A DNA stretch of 64,000 nucleotides from Ananas comosus. Taxonomy: Eukaryota; Streptophyta; Magnoliopsida; Poales; Bromeliaceae. The stretch spans positions 24,775,134-24,839,133 of the forward strand of contig NC_033621.1 of assembly GCF_001540865.1 (NCBI RefSeq), given 5' to 3'. The translations under genes and the position numbers were made by a program. The notes under the pieces are model-generated. The model did not search any database, was not told the DNA's origin, and was given only the letters and a program-made list of their open reading frames with translations. Of the stretch, positions 12,991 to 24,431 are shown in pieces; position 1 is the first letter of the stretch, and each line of letters starts with the position of its first letter.

Positions 12991-13940
12991 ATGGAGAGCT
13001 AGGGCGGCGGGGAAGAAGGGGGTTCTAGCTGGTGGCGGTGGACGGGAGCAAGGAGAGCATGTACTGCCTGGATTAATGGGCGCTGGACAACCTCTTCGTG
13101 CCCGCCTCCGCCGACCCCGCCTTCAAGATCACCGTCGTCCACGTCAAGCCCCTCCCCGTCTCCGTCCTCCGCCTCTCCAGCCCCGGTACGTACGTATCAG
13201 TCATCATCATCACCTTTTCTCATGCAGCATGCATGCATGCATGCTCTAGCTAGTTACCATGCATATATGCGCGCATGCTGACAAGTTCTCGGCAATAAAT
13301 TTCTTTGCCTCGGTTATTTGCATTGGTACGTACTGTCAGGGATGGCGGATATGATCTCGGCCGTACGTCGACAAGGATCTGAAGAAGATCGCTACTTCTG
13401 TCGTCGAGAGAGCCAAAGAGCTAGCTTTGCACCAAGAAATCTGTGAGTCTGTCTACCTCTATAATTTGATCACTTACCTATTCGTATAGTACAAGCCTAT
13501 ATATCCATATATGCATGAATCACGAAGCTACAGAATCTTGGACTGATAACTAAATTAATTTCTGTCGCTGGACAATATTGTTGCAGGTGGGTGGGGTTGA
13601 AGTGGTGATCACCGAGGGAGACGCGAGAACGGTGCTGCATGTGCGATGCTGTCGACAAGTATCACGCCCACATGCTAATCATGGGAATTGCCATGGCTGT
13701 GGCATCTTCAAAAGGTGTAAACTACAAACAACTTCTTTATATGTATTGAGCTTTTTTGCTTTCCAACAAACAGATTTGATTAGATTAGTGGAGACTCATT
13801 AACATCAAATACTGCTAACTTTTTGATATTCATTTTTCTTTTGCAGGACTATTTTGGGCAGTGTGAGCGACTTTTGCGTGCACAATGCTCACTGCAACGT
13901 GTTAATCGTGAAGAAACCAAAGACGAAGCCCGAGCATTGA
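12991..13940 (+). pseudogene. Universal stress protein (USP/UspA family) pseudogene
   Basis: Four exon-like blocks (12991-13185, 13340-13442, 13587-13714, 13847-13940) keep splice sites and clear USP sequence. Block 1 has VAVDGSKESMYCLD then WALDNLF..., with FKITVVHVKP. Block 2 has PYVDKDLKKIATSVVERA. Block 3 has VEVVITEGDART and CDAVDKYHAHMLIMG. Block 4 has LGSVSDFCVHNAHCNVLIVK then KPKTK and a stop. The frame is broken repeatedly. TAG is the 4th codon after the ATG, a TAA falls between LD and WALD, and the leader and VAVDG lie in different frames. In block 3 the frame shifts around VLHV/CDAV and again after MG (NCHGCGIFKR in another frame). Intact members bind ATP through a USP fold in stress responses; this copy cannot make one. 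Synonymous-looking codons are still recognisable, so the decay is fairly recent. Confidence 0.85.
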
Positions 13941-13982
13941 TCGAGCTCCTCAAGATGCATTTGATTTAGGAAGCTTAATGTC

Positions 13983-14139
13983 TTTTTTGTGTGTGTGAGA
14001 GAAATAGATAGTATGCTACATGCTTCGTTTATTTCATTTAAAAATAAACTTAGCTAGAAATGTGAATCAACTAGAATTCGAACTTGGGTCTAGGGCACCA
14101 ACCATCAAGCCCTTTGCCACTTGCTCTAGAGACGGTCAG
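13983..14139 (-). mobile_element. tRNA-derived SINE, full-length-looking, minus orientation
   Basis: On the minus strand the element starts near 14139. It has an A-box-like TGGCAAAGGGCTTG, a B-box-like AGTTCGAATTC (TTCGAA core), a body containing AGCTAAGTTTATTT, and a 3' end of CTCTCACACACACAAAAAA. It is flanked by identical 16-bp direct repeats, TAGGAAGCTTAATGTC, at 13967-13982 and 14140-14155. That is the mark of target-primed insertion. It sits 42 bp past the end of the USP pseudogene, in its former 3' UTR. Two degraded relatives of its 3' half lie at 48485 and 55415. It may belong to the Au-type plant SINEs, but that needs a database match. Confidence 0.85.
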
Positions 14140-14227
14140 TAGGAAGCTTAATGTCACGTGCTTCATTTTGCAGAGCAGTGTCTTTCGGTGTTTAATCAAC
14201 TTTTGTGTTAATCACGTACGTGTAGCT

Positions 14228-14230
<3 letters not shown>

Positions 14231-14261
<31 letters not shown>
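14231..14261. repeat. (AT)n microsatellite
   Basis: Uninterrupted AT run downstream of the SINE. Confidence 0.95.
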
Positions 14262-14264
<3 letters not shown>

Positions 14265-15646
14265 TGCATGATACCTCAAAATATTTTGCCGATTGATCAT
14301 TACATATATATATATTTATGTTTAATTTGTTCATCGACTATGCAATGCAGTGGTCAAAAGTAATCTTTTGAGATGAGAAGCTAGCAATATTTGAATGTTC
14401 TGAACGTTGTAAATTCTTTTTGAAGAAATATTAGTATCAATCTTGGATGCACATGAATTGCACTATATGTTGTACAACACACACACACACACATACATAT
14501 ATATGCTCATAAAAAATACATAATATGTACATGGGATCCTTAATTTGGCCCATCCGGACCCTATTTAACAGTTTTGTTTGAGCAGAGGCTGATTAAGATT
14601 ATTGTGGGCCAAAACATACTAAAATTAATGATTTTATTTGGCTTAACTTGTAACGGTCGATTAATTTGGTAATTAAATTGTTGAGAATTTGAAGATCGGC
14701 TTGATTGATTTCTTTTTGTAAAAAAAAATAAAATAAAAAAATAAAAAAAAACTTCACAAAACTTCAAGGAGCTGTTAATTAACAATCGCTCAGAAACTAT
14801 ATATAAAAGAATGAAGAAAAAAGAGTCCTTGATGATTTTTCGTAAGCCACACATGCATGGTCCTAATGAGTATCAATTCGAACTATATATGGAATTTTGG
14901 CTTTTTTTTCCTTCTACGTACGTATACTTTTCTTACGTGCCACTGCAAAAAGGCGTTCAACCAAACCTACCTAATAACTTCTCAAACAAAAATCTACCTA
15001 ATTATAAGAGCAAGGAATCAAACCTAATACGTAAAAAGTGTTTAGGAAACCAAAAAAGGCATTTTAAATTAATTGAATTAAGGTTATAATTTTTTAATGG
15101 CAAGATATATATATCTATATAATATGGTGACCAAATTAAAGCACGTACTAATTTAATTAACACCATTAAACTAATTACAAGTGACTGTATCAAATATACA
15201 CCTCAACTTCATTTTCCTTTTTTATTACTGCTCTTCTCAAAATTTTAATTTTTACTCAATTAATTCTAGTTAACTAAATTTAAAAATTATTTTTAAAGGT
15301 AATGATGATTCCATCAAATTTGATTGCTCTCGATCGATGGAGCAGTTAATGGCTATTCTCTTGTAGAACTACTTAATTTAATATATAATACTTCAAGTTA
15401 ACTACCTAGAAAATAACCTTAAAAAAAAAAAACAGATGTTGAGGAAATGTACGTCTTAAAATTAAAGACATTTTTGCATTTACATGATGCTTAAATAAAT
15501 GATAAATCTATATAAATATAGTGGCTTGGATTATATTCCAAGCTCCTCGATCTAGCTTAAAATTTTATGTCCCATTAATATTATGTTACATTATCATCTC
15601 TGCCATATTTACAACATTTGCATTCCGTTCCTGCCTCGTTAACTCG

Positions 15647-15696
15647 TTTAAGGTACATTTCTTTTTTTTTTTTGAGAAATATTTAAGGTACATTTC
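15647..15696 (-). mobile_element. Extremely 5'-truncated retroposon scar with target duplication
   Basis: TTTAAGGTACATTTC occurs at 15647-15661 and again, identical, at 15682-15696. Between the copies is a 20-bp insert of twelve T followed by GAGAAATA. Read on the minus strand the insert is TATTTCTC plus poly(A). This equals the last bases of the nearby SINE (CTATTTCTCTC...A-tail), so it looks like a dead-on-arrival retroposition of that family. Confidence 0.65.
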
Positions 15697-15971
15697 AGTC
15701 CAACTACATGGATTAGATCTATATTTATCAGCTAGAATTAAGTTACTTAATAGTTTAAATATATTACCATTATTTTTCCGACAGGATGATATTTTGGTGG
15801 GCTCCAAATATTGGATCTTCAAATCCGTGCGAGATTGAAAAATCCTAATCAACACCCACTTCATATTTCATTTAAAGCAAGGCCCGACGAGTTTCGTACT
15901 AATTTGTCCCTGTTAGGTCCCTAGTTTGAAAGTTGCAGCTAAACCTTCAAAAACTGTTGTATTACAATGCG

Positions 15972-15972
<1 letters not shown>

Positions 15973-16003
<31 letters not shown>
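15973..16003. repeat. (TA)n microsatellite
   Basis: Uninterrupted TA run in the intergenic region. Confidence 0.95.
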
Positions 16004-16006
<3 letters not shown>

Positions 16007-17062
16007 GGTCTGCCTTACTGTTCCTAACATATCAAAAATAAATTATTTAGATATCAGGTAGTTCCAAACATAATTATTTTTAAAATATTCATTATTCTTT
16101 GCACAAAATATATATAGAGAGAGAGAGTTGAGCTCTTATACCTTTGAAAGTACAAATAAGTTTTCGATCTTTGGACTAAGAAATGTACAATTGGAATTAT
16201 AGCGGTTCTTTCAAGTTGAGTAAGCGGTTGGTTGAATAATATAATTTAACAGATAAAAATGAACAAAGAGGTAAATCTAATGGTGAAAAATTTATAAGCA
16301 CCAAGTGTTCGGTGCTTTCATAGCCGGACTCTCTCTCGATCTTTATATGTATTAATGATCGTAGTCTAAGAAAACACGATATGTGATAAAAGAACATTTT
16401 AGCAAGTCATTGTATGTAATAAATGAGTTAAATTTGTAATGATAAGATTTGTGCTATCTTGGTATTATAATTTGATGCTCATAACATTACTAGAGAGGGA
16501 AAATCAACTATTTAATTCTTGCACGATAAATACTTGCTGGTTTTATTTAACTGAATTAAACGTGAAAGTCATTTAAAATAAAAAAAAAAAACTATTTTTT
16601 AGATCTCATTTTAAAAATTAAAAGTTTAATTTTTATTTTTATTTTTAAAAATCTTGGTATATCTATAATTTTGTAGTATGTCATATTTTATTTTCATGCA
16701 CAAGATATTTTTTTATTTAAAAAAAATATTTTGATGGCTGAACATTTCTTATGTATCAAATATTATATATTTCTTTAAATAATTAAAGAGATGTGCTTTT
16801 ATGCGTCTAAATACGGCTTTCGATGGTTAAAAGTAAATTGTAGTATACGCGGAAGTTAAAAAATAAAATAAAATAAATATTAGATTAAAAATGTCGGAAC
16901 CGTACGTCCATACGTTTTATCGGTAATAAAAAAGGGGAAAAAAGTGCCCACAAAAATATTGTAAAGATAAAGAAACGAGAAATGAAACAGTTGTTACAGC
17001 AAAATCGGTTCTTTGTATCCGTCCGAAACACCGACCCCTCTTTCTCTCCCTTCTCTTTCACT

Positions 17063-17065
<3 letters not shown>

Positions 17066-17094
<29 letters not shown>

Positions 17095-17154
17095 CATTCG
17101 CTCCATCCTCTCTCTCTCTCTCCCTCTCTCTCCTCTCTCTCTCTCTCTCTCTCC
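17066..17154. repeat. (CT)n-rich tract in the RFI2-like 5' UTR/promoter
   Basis: Two interrupted CT runs about 150-240 bp before the RFI2-like ATG, pyrimidine on the sense strand. Such tracts bind GAGA/BPC-type factors in plants and are common near start sites. Confidence 0.8.
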
Positions 17155-17307
17155 CCTTCCTCCCTCCGTCTTTCTCTCCCCCATCTTATCCTTCACACGT
17201 TTCGATTCCCGATTCCGTGTGGGATATGGGGATCGATCGAGGCGATTAGCGGGGTTTGGGGGGTGGGGGGCGGGGGCGCTTCGATCGATCAGAGAAGGGA
17301 TCGATCA

Positions 17308-20300
17308 ATGAGTGGTTCGGAGGCGATGGATCTCGACAAGGCGGAGATGTCGCCTGAGGGAAAGGCGATGGCCTCCGCGTGCTCGATCTGCCTCGAGCTT
17401 GTGCTGGATCGAGGCGACAGATCCGTCGCCAAGCTCCATTGTGGCCATGAATTCCATCTAGGTAATCATTTGCTCCCTCCGCCCAATCCCCTGACTCATC
17501 TAGCATAAATTTGCCTCTTTTAGATTGTTTTATAGTGATTTGTGCTAGTTTGAATCTGATTTGTGCTTAAAAACTGATGTTTTTTTGGCGCCTCAAATCG
17601 CGCTTCAGTAGATCTGTAGATACATCGCTTGATCGAGGTTAATTGTTCCCATTTCAAGCAAAGTGCCCACTTTTCCAGAAAATTTTGCATTTGTTTGCGG
17701 TAAAGTTTGCATTTTTTCACTTTTGGAGTTTAATGATTTTATTTTTATTGTGGAGGATTAGCTTGGAGATTCGCAAAGTAATGTTAGTTCAGTTGCATTA
17801 GATTCGTAACTAACTGATCAGCAGTTTGTGCGAGCTAGGTTTGATACGAAACTAGTGCAGAGTTGATTGACCTGGATGATATGAAAATTTCTAGATCAGG
17901 GTATCAGGTGTGAATAAAATTGCTGGATAGGGTGAAATCTCTTCCGTACAAAGGGATGAATGGGATATAATAGGATTTGGACCTTTTGCAATTGAAATCT
18001 CAAACCAGTCGGGTTATGGCTGATCTTCCAATAACTGATGCGAGTAATGAATTCACCAGTTAGCAAAAGAAATTGAAGTGGAAGCCTTGAGATTCTGTTG
18101 CAAATCAGCTGCATGCAAGGAGTTTTCCTTCTAAATGCTGGAGTTAGAGTGCTGCTGTCGTCTCCCCCCCCCCCCCCCCCCCCCCCCCGTACAAGAGTTT
18201 GTACCTATAACTATCTTGTAGTTACTTATTGTGAAAGTAAAGTCAGCAAATGCAGTTGTGGCATTTCTGGTAACATTGTTGGCTAGAACCAAGCAGGTAA
18301 ATTTGACATGCATTATTCCTTATCCCCAGAGACATTGATAAAATGGAAAAAATAAAAATAAAAATGCTACACATTCTTGAACAGTGTAAAACTTCTTTTA
18401 AATGGCTTAGGTGGATTAGAATCTTTCAGTGGCATCTACGTTCTATTTATTTATTTATTTATTTTCTCATTTTGATTGTGAAGTATCTTTTGTGTGTCCA
18501 GATTGCATTGGCTCGGCATTTAATGCAAAAGGAGCGATGCAGTGCCCAAATTGTCGGAAAGTTGAGAAAGGTCGATGGCTTTATGCAAATGGACATCGGT
18601 CATCTGCTGACTTGGACTTTGATGGCTGGATGAGTGAAGAGATCTATGATCTCAGCTATTCTGAGCTGGTAAAGAATCAATCTGGATACCATAGCTTGTA
18701 TCATGGAATTTTTTGTTATACACTTGAGTTACATATAAAGGCAACTATCAATTTGTACAGTAGCTTAGATAGAAGGTGCTGTAGATACTCTCATGCACCA
18801 ATCATCGTATGGTATTGCTGCATGGCCTTTTTTATGCTGCCTAGAATTTTCAGTATTGATTTCATGTTGACAACTCTTTTAAAAAAAATTTCTAGTTTTT
18901 TTTTTATTCTTTTTGTTGTATTTTTTCTTTTCTTCCTCTGTGGTTCCTTCTTAACTTAGAGTTGTGTATTTTCTATGTGATTTCAGTGTGAAAATGTGTG
19001 GATGCACTTATGATTTTTTTTTTTCTCAAATATGAGATGGTATTTCGAGGATTTTTATCCTGCCTTTTTGTATCCACATTGGTTAAAAAAGAAAAAAAAG
19101 ATTTTGTATTAATTAGAACGGTACTTTCTGGAAGGGGATGCTTAATGTTATTCCTAGTTATTGATTAATCTGGTTTGAGTTTAATTGATATAGTTTCTCT
19201 CGGCAAATTTTTAGCTTTCAGTTTTAGAGAAACAACTATGCTAACTTTGTGCAGAAAGTTGGTCACTTGTACAAAAATATGAGTAATTTTTCCTGTATAA
19301 TTCACAATTTGTTGAACCCTCTTATTACTTTACATATCGGAAAAAAAGTACAATTTTGTGATGTCCAAGAGCATAGAAGGAAAATAATTAGGTAAAATGA
19401 AGCTTTCTAGCCATGCTAAATTGGGAGTAGAGTGACAGACATGGAAATATCATCATTTCAGAGAAGAAGATGATTTAATTACTTTAACAAAAGTAAGGAG
19501 GTAGCAACATGAAATGCTGGCTTGCTTTCTAGTGATTGATCCAGAATAAGATGAAATTTGAATGGAACAGCTTGTCACTATTCGCCTCACTGATTTTTGT
19601 AGCTACTGCCTCTTTGCGTGTTGGTACCAGTTATATTTTGTTGTTCAGAAGCAAAGGAGGCAGCTTTTAATGTTCTTTTTTCCCCCATCCAATGTGGTTC
19701 GATGATAAATTCATGGTTAGCTTGTAGTTTTAATGTTAGATGATGGAGTTGGGATGAGAAATTCCTCAGGATTGTTATGTTTGAGAGGATGACTTGTGTT
19801 TATTTCCTTTCTTTTTAGTTGGGTGATTGGTTTGGAGGTGGAGCGGGTGGTATGACAGTATCGGAAATAGACTTGGTATTAATAGATCTGATTAAAAGCT
19901 CAACTAAACTAGTATAACTATTAATTTAGCTGCGATAGGTGGACAGAGACAAAGTGTAGTAATGGTATACAGATATGTGATTTCAGACATTATAAGTGTC
20001 TGCTGCTATAACATGCTAAGATATCGCTGACTTGTTCTATATGATGTATCAATCACTGAGCACGCCACCGCATGACAATTACTTTCAACAAGGTTGCACT
20101 ATGCCAGGCCATCTTTTCTCCTGATATCCTGCTAACAGCCTTTGTACTCTGGCTAGTAAATTTGTTACTTGCATGGCTTCTCAATGGAAATTATACTTTT
20201 TTTTATTTTTCATCAAAGCACTTCATCCTTGTCCTTGCTAGCTAGTGTTAATGGCTTTTTTAATATTATCTTGCAGCCTTTTGGATTTCAGTGGTGTCCT

Positions 20301-23300
20301 TTTCGTGGATTTACCCAGCTAGCATCATTTTTCGAGTAAGTTCACTTCTCATTACTATTTGCCCCTTAATGTGCCCTTATTTTTCCTGCTACATTGGTTT
20401 ACTTTTGGTGTTAAGCTTTTTGTACAATATACTTAAACACCTTTTTAGAATCTTTTGATTGGGAAACATATGAAATGCAAGACCTTTTTGTAAAGTTTCA
20501 AAGGTAAATATGTAATCCTTTCATGGCTCAACAATTAAAGATCTGATATTGAAGAAAGCATCTAGCTACAGTTAGGCATTTATACTGTATGAACGGCAGT
20601 TTTTGGTGGTACGAGCATTAGGATACATGATGTTAAACAATAGGTTGAGGTTTCCTACTCTTATTTTCATCATACTGAAAAGCCATGATATACAGCATGT
20701 GTAATTCTGTGGCACAAAAATCAAGATGTAGGATATACACATGAATGATGATTGTGAAAATCCTATAGAAGCAATGTAGTATTGGCTGGCATGTTTTAAC
20801 ATTAGGTTGTTTTTGTATTTAGGGATGTATGAAGCAAAGTAGTATTGGTATGCATGGTTTTAATATTTTGTTTTGGTTGTGTTTGTATTTAGGGAGGTAT
20901 TGCATGTATATGTATGCTTGTATATTTTTTTATTGAGAGTGAGAAATTTAGTGACGTGCAAAATTATCTTAATTCAATTGAAGTTTCGGCAAGATCTCAG
21001 TAACTGAAATTGGAACCCAGTTGATGAGAGTCCGTCGTATCCATCCAAACACCAATATAAAAATAAGAAACTTTAGTTTTGGCTACAATTTGTCTAAAGA
21101 AGGATAGCTTTGAGAGCAGCTTATTTGGTATCATTTGTGTTATCTCCTTGTACTATAATCTCTTTAAGGAATAACAACAAGAAAATGAGCCACATCCTTC
21201 ATAAACATGGCATAAAACAGCAGTTCAATATATGTCATGATTTTTGCATTATCTTGATGCTTCCGGAAAATCTGAGAACTTCTCAATAAGAGTTGAAGAT
21301 TGAAATTGCAAAACTGTGAAACTGTCAAACTTGATGAACTAAAACTCTCAAAGACTGGGCCAGAACTGAACTAAAACTGATAGTTCAAAACATAGTGCTG
21401 AAACAATTGATTAAATCACAAATATATGCCTTTACTTACATTGGATTAGATGTGTTCTATTGATCAATGGAAGATTAGATTTGTTCTATTGATCAATGGA
21501 GTTGTCATATTATGGTGTCACTTTAAGGCTATTCAAGTTTGGAGATTGCTGAAAATATTTATGGCTAGAAAAGTTGCTGAAAATACTTGTGACGCTTGTT
21601 TTTACATTTCAGACTTATTTTCTTACGATAATTGTATTAGATTCTTTTTTCGCATACTAATTCAAACACTTGAACATTTTGATGCTTCTGTCATCAATGT
21701 TAGAAATATCTCTTCATACCCGGAAGGAGAGTCACGTCCAAATTCTTGTAAGCAATCTGTCAACAATCCCTGACTAAAGTGGCTTCTCAAATCATTTTAT
21801 GTTAGTTCTATACTAATTTTCTCATTCTCCACTTGTCCAAAAAAGATCACGAGCTCATGGGTAACTCTACATTTGGAGAGCACTCCAACCCTTCGAGTAG
21901 TTCACATGTTTGCCCATACTTAGCTCTTCACGGTTTCTCCAATTCTATGCATGGAACTTCAAGCTCTGCAGACTCAGTTCCGGAAAGTGCATCATTCCAT
22001 CGGCACCCAGTGCAGTCAAATCCTGATATGATAAGTCCCCACATTTTTCCTCCTACTGAGCCACAAAATCACAACTGGCACCAACAACACTCTCCCGCTT
22101 TTCCTTTGTCGGGGAATCCAGATCAACCTCCATCTCAATATGGCGGAAGATTGCCTAGAAATGAAAGCAGCAGTCATCAAAGAATGGGTTCTTTTATTCA
22201 CCCTCACCATCTTATCCATGGGTTAGTGTCATTTCAATCTGTTCTAGTATTACTGTAGAATTATTAAACTGTTTGGGTAAGATAAAGTAGTAGTCCCTGA
22301 ACTTTCACAAATCACAATTGACATTGAACCTGTCCATTTCGTTTGATCAATTTACTCTAATTTAAGAAATGCATCCCTGGTGCTGTTAGCCATGAATAAA
22401 CTCTGGCATCTTTATGTCATGTACTTTGCATGTGACCCTTGTGCAAAGCAACCATTTTTACTCCCTGCCCTTTGAATGACTTCATTTCAATTTTTTTCGG
22501 AGCGGAGTTAAAATGGTCTTTCTGCAGTAAAGAGTCAAATGACCTCCCAGGACTAGGAAGTCCCAATATCATGAATTTACAGTGAATATCTTATACGTTT
22601 TACCCAAATATCGTATTCTAGGAAGTCCCAATATCATGAATGTGCAGGGAATATCTTTTACATTTTATCCAGATATCATATTCTAGTGAAGCACAATTGC
22701 TTTTACTTAACTTCTTGCACTGATCTATGTGTTACAGACCTGTCGCGCGAAATGGAAGCAACGTAATTGCTTCACTCGGACCAGCCGCAGTGATTGGGGA
22801 GGTGAGGGGTCATAGTAGAGGCATCGGCAATCACATTTATCAGCAATCTGTGTCTTCCTCCTCGCTGTGGAACAACCACCCCCCCTTTGCACCCCCTGTC
22901 AGAAGGATGAGGGTGCGAGGCGGCTTAACTCCCATCTCTTCTATTGCTGGCACTGCCTCTTCCTCTGCTGCCGAGATTGGAGGGTTCTACGGCTTCTCCG
23001 TCTCGGGATCTGTCAGCAGGAGCCATCATCAGGATGGCGAGAGGCACCACATGGACCGGTTCTATGGGTGGGGGGGCCGAGAGGGGGGTGTTACCCCTTT
23101 GCCTTGGATCCCAGTTGAGGGTGAATCTCAGTGGTGGGGACCATTCAATCCGAACTCCAACTCTAATCCGAACCCTAGTCAACCTGGTGGGAGCTTCGCG
23201 CAAAGAGCTTCTAATGCTGAGAGGGTCCAGCAAAGCCATCCGGAGAATATTTATCCGCGAATGCCCCCACCGCCGCCGCCGCCTCGGATGCCACCTTTCA

Positions 23301-23305
23301 TGTGA
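17308..23305 (+). CDS. RFI2: RING-H2 E3 ubiquitin ligase, RFI2-like
   Basis: Probable E3 ubiquitin ligase related to Arabidopsis RFI2, which acts in phytochrome signalling and photoperiodic flowering. Exons are 17308-17461, 18502-18668, 20277-20335, 21704-21747, 21846-22221 and 22738-23305, giving 455 residues. The RING-H2 is complete: C25, C28, C45, H47, H50, C53, C66 and C69, split by intron 1 inside the Asp codon before C53. It is followed by GRWLYANG and QWCPFRGFTQLASFFE, the RFI2-type post-RING blocks. The remainder is Ser/Pro/His/Asn-rich and probably disordered, ending in a poly-Pro stretch. Exons 3 and 4 are only 59 and 44 nt. The acceptor before exon 5 (CAAAAAAG) is weak, but frame and sequence (PNS-YHELMGN) support it. 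Intron 1 contains a run of 25 C. Orthology to RFI2 itself rather than to a sister clade is inferred. Confidence 0.85.
18164..18188. repeat. Poly-C run of 25 nt in RFI2-like intron 1
   Basis: Uninterrupted C run on the sense strand, the only long C/G homopolymer in the window. Confidence 0.9.
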
Positions 23306-24180
23306 GGAAGAGTGAGAGATGCTATTCGCGATGATGATGATGATGGTGGTTCGAGACTGTCCGCTTTCTTCTTAAATCATTCTGTACATGCCGTAAATTG
23401 CGCCTAATAACTGCTTGCTTTGAAACTATGGTTGCGGCAGTTTGCTTGTAGTGGGATTTTCATGCGTGGACCGAGGTTTGATGCGGGAAATATTTTCGTC
23501 TATGTGGTGCTGGGCTCTGATTTTTCATCGTGCTCTTTTGCTCTTGGATCGGTAGTATATATTTATTCTGAAAACAGAGAGCGGAAAACAGGGGCTTAAA
23601 CTGTTGGTTAATCCGTTACTTTTAATCTATTGCTGCTTTCAATGGCCGCCGCCGGCGCTGCCGGTGGACTAAAATTGATGCTTCCTTTATTAGTTTGTAG
23701 TAATATTACTATTTATTATTATTTTCCGTAATACAAATATTGCTGCCATGAATCGAACTGCCTTGTTGGATGTTTAGTTTCTGTCAGCCGACAGATTTTG
23801 AGCATTTTCAGATATGACAGGAGAAACGGAGAAGGCAACAGGTACATAGTGGCCAGCTTTCCACAATCTGTGGAAGTATATTGTGATTTACTTCTTTTTT
23901 TTTTTTCTTTTATAGCCGTGTTTGTGTTATTCTGTTGGCCATGATCTTTTGATCTTTGTAAGTTGATCCGGTGGGCTAGCGCTGTACTCACCTCTAATGC
24001 AATTTAAATAAAAAATATGTTAAAAAGTTAAATTAAATTAGCGATTCAATTGCGAGAATGACACGAACAATGAGGCTGCAGGCGTGTGCGTCGGCGCCGA
24101 CTTCTTCGAATACGCTTCTGAGGAAGAAGTCGGCACTCGGTAGCCGGGGAGGAGAGGACCAAAGAGGCAAAGAGGAGAGG
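23306..24180. other. Spacer between the RFI2-like gene and GRXS14
   Basis: The left part should be the 3' UTR of the RFI2-like gene, starting with a GATGAT repeat just after the stop. The right part is the GRXS14 upstream region. No gene is seen. Confidence 0.5.
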
Positions 24181-24276
24181 CCACTTTTGTTTGCTTGCTT
24201 CGATATTCCGTCTCCAGTCTCCACCCCCCGGGAATTCCAGAACCATCCGATCCATCCTCTCCTCCTCTACTTCTCG

Positions 24277-24399
24277 ATGGCCTCTCTCTCGATGGCCTCT
24301 CTCTCCCTGGTTAAGTGCTCCCTCCCTTCCTCTTCTCCTCATTCTTCGAGAGCTTCGAACCGCGTCCGTGGCGTCGCTCTCCCCCCTACCTCCTCCTCC

Positions 24400-24431
<32 letters not shown>

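Larger units (their letters stand above)
14156..16980. other. AT-rich intergenic region
   Basis: About 2.8 kb without a supportable gene. It holds long (AT)n runs at 14231-14261 and 15973-16003, a CA run near 14481-14495, and poly-A/T stretches. A 20-bp insertion scar with a 15-bp target duplication lies at 15647-15696. ORFs here are short, AT-driven and match no family I know. Confidence 0.6.

Noticed and set aside
14070..14130. tRNA-like B-box sequence considered as a tRNA gene
   Set aside because: No cloverleaf or acceptor stem can be drawn; flanking duplications and an A-tail show that it is a SINE.
14561..16397. Several 60-105 aa ORFs in the AT-rich spacer
   Set aside because: The composition is low-complexity, they overlap on both strands, and no motif is seen.
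18098..18313. ORFs spanning the poly-C run (poly-Pro or poly-Gly)
   Set aside because: They are intronic in the RFI2-like gene and exist only because the homopolymer has no stops.
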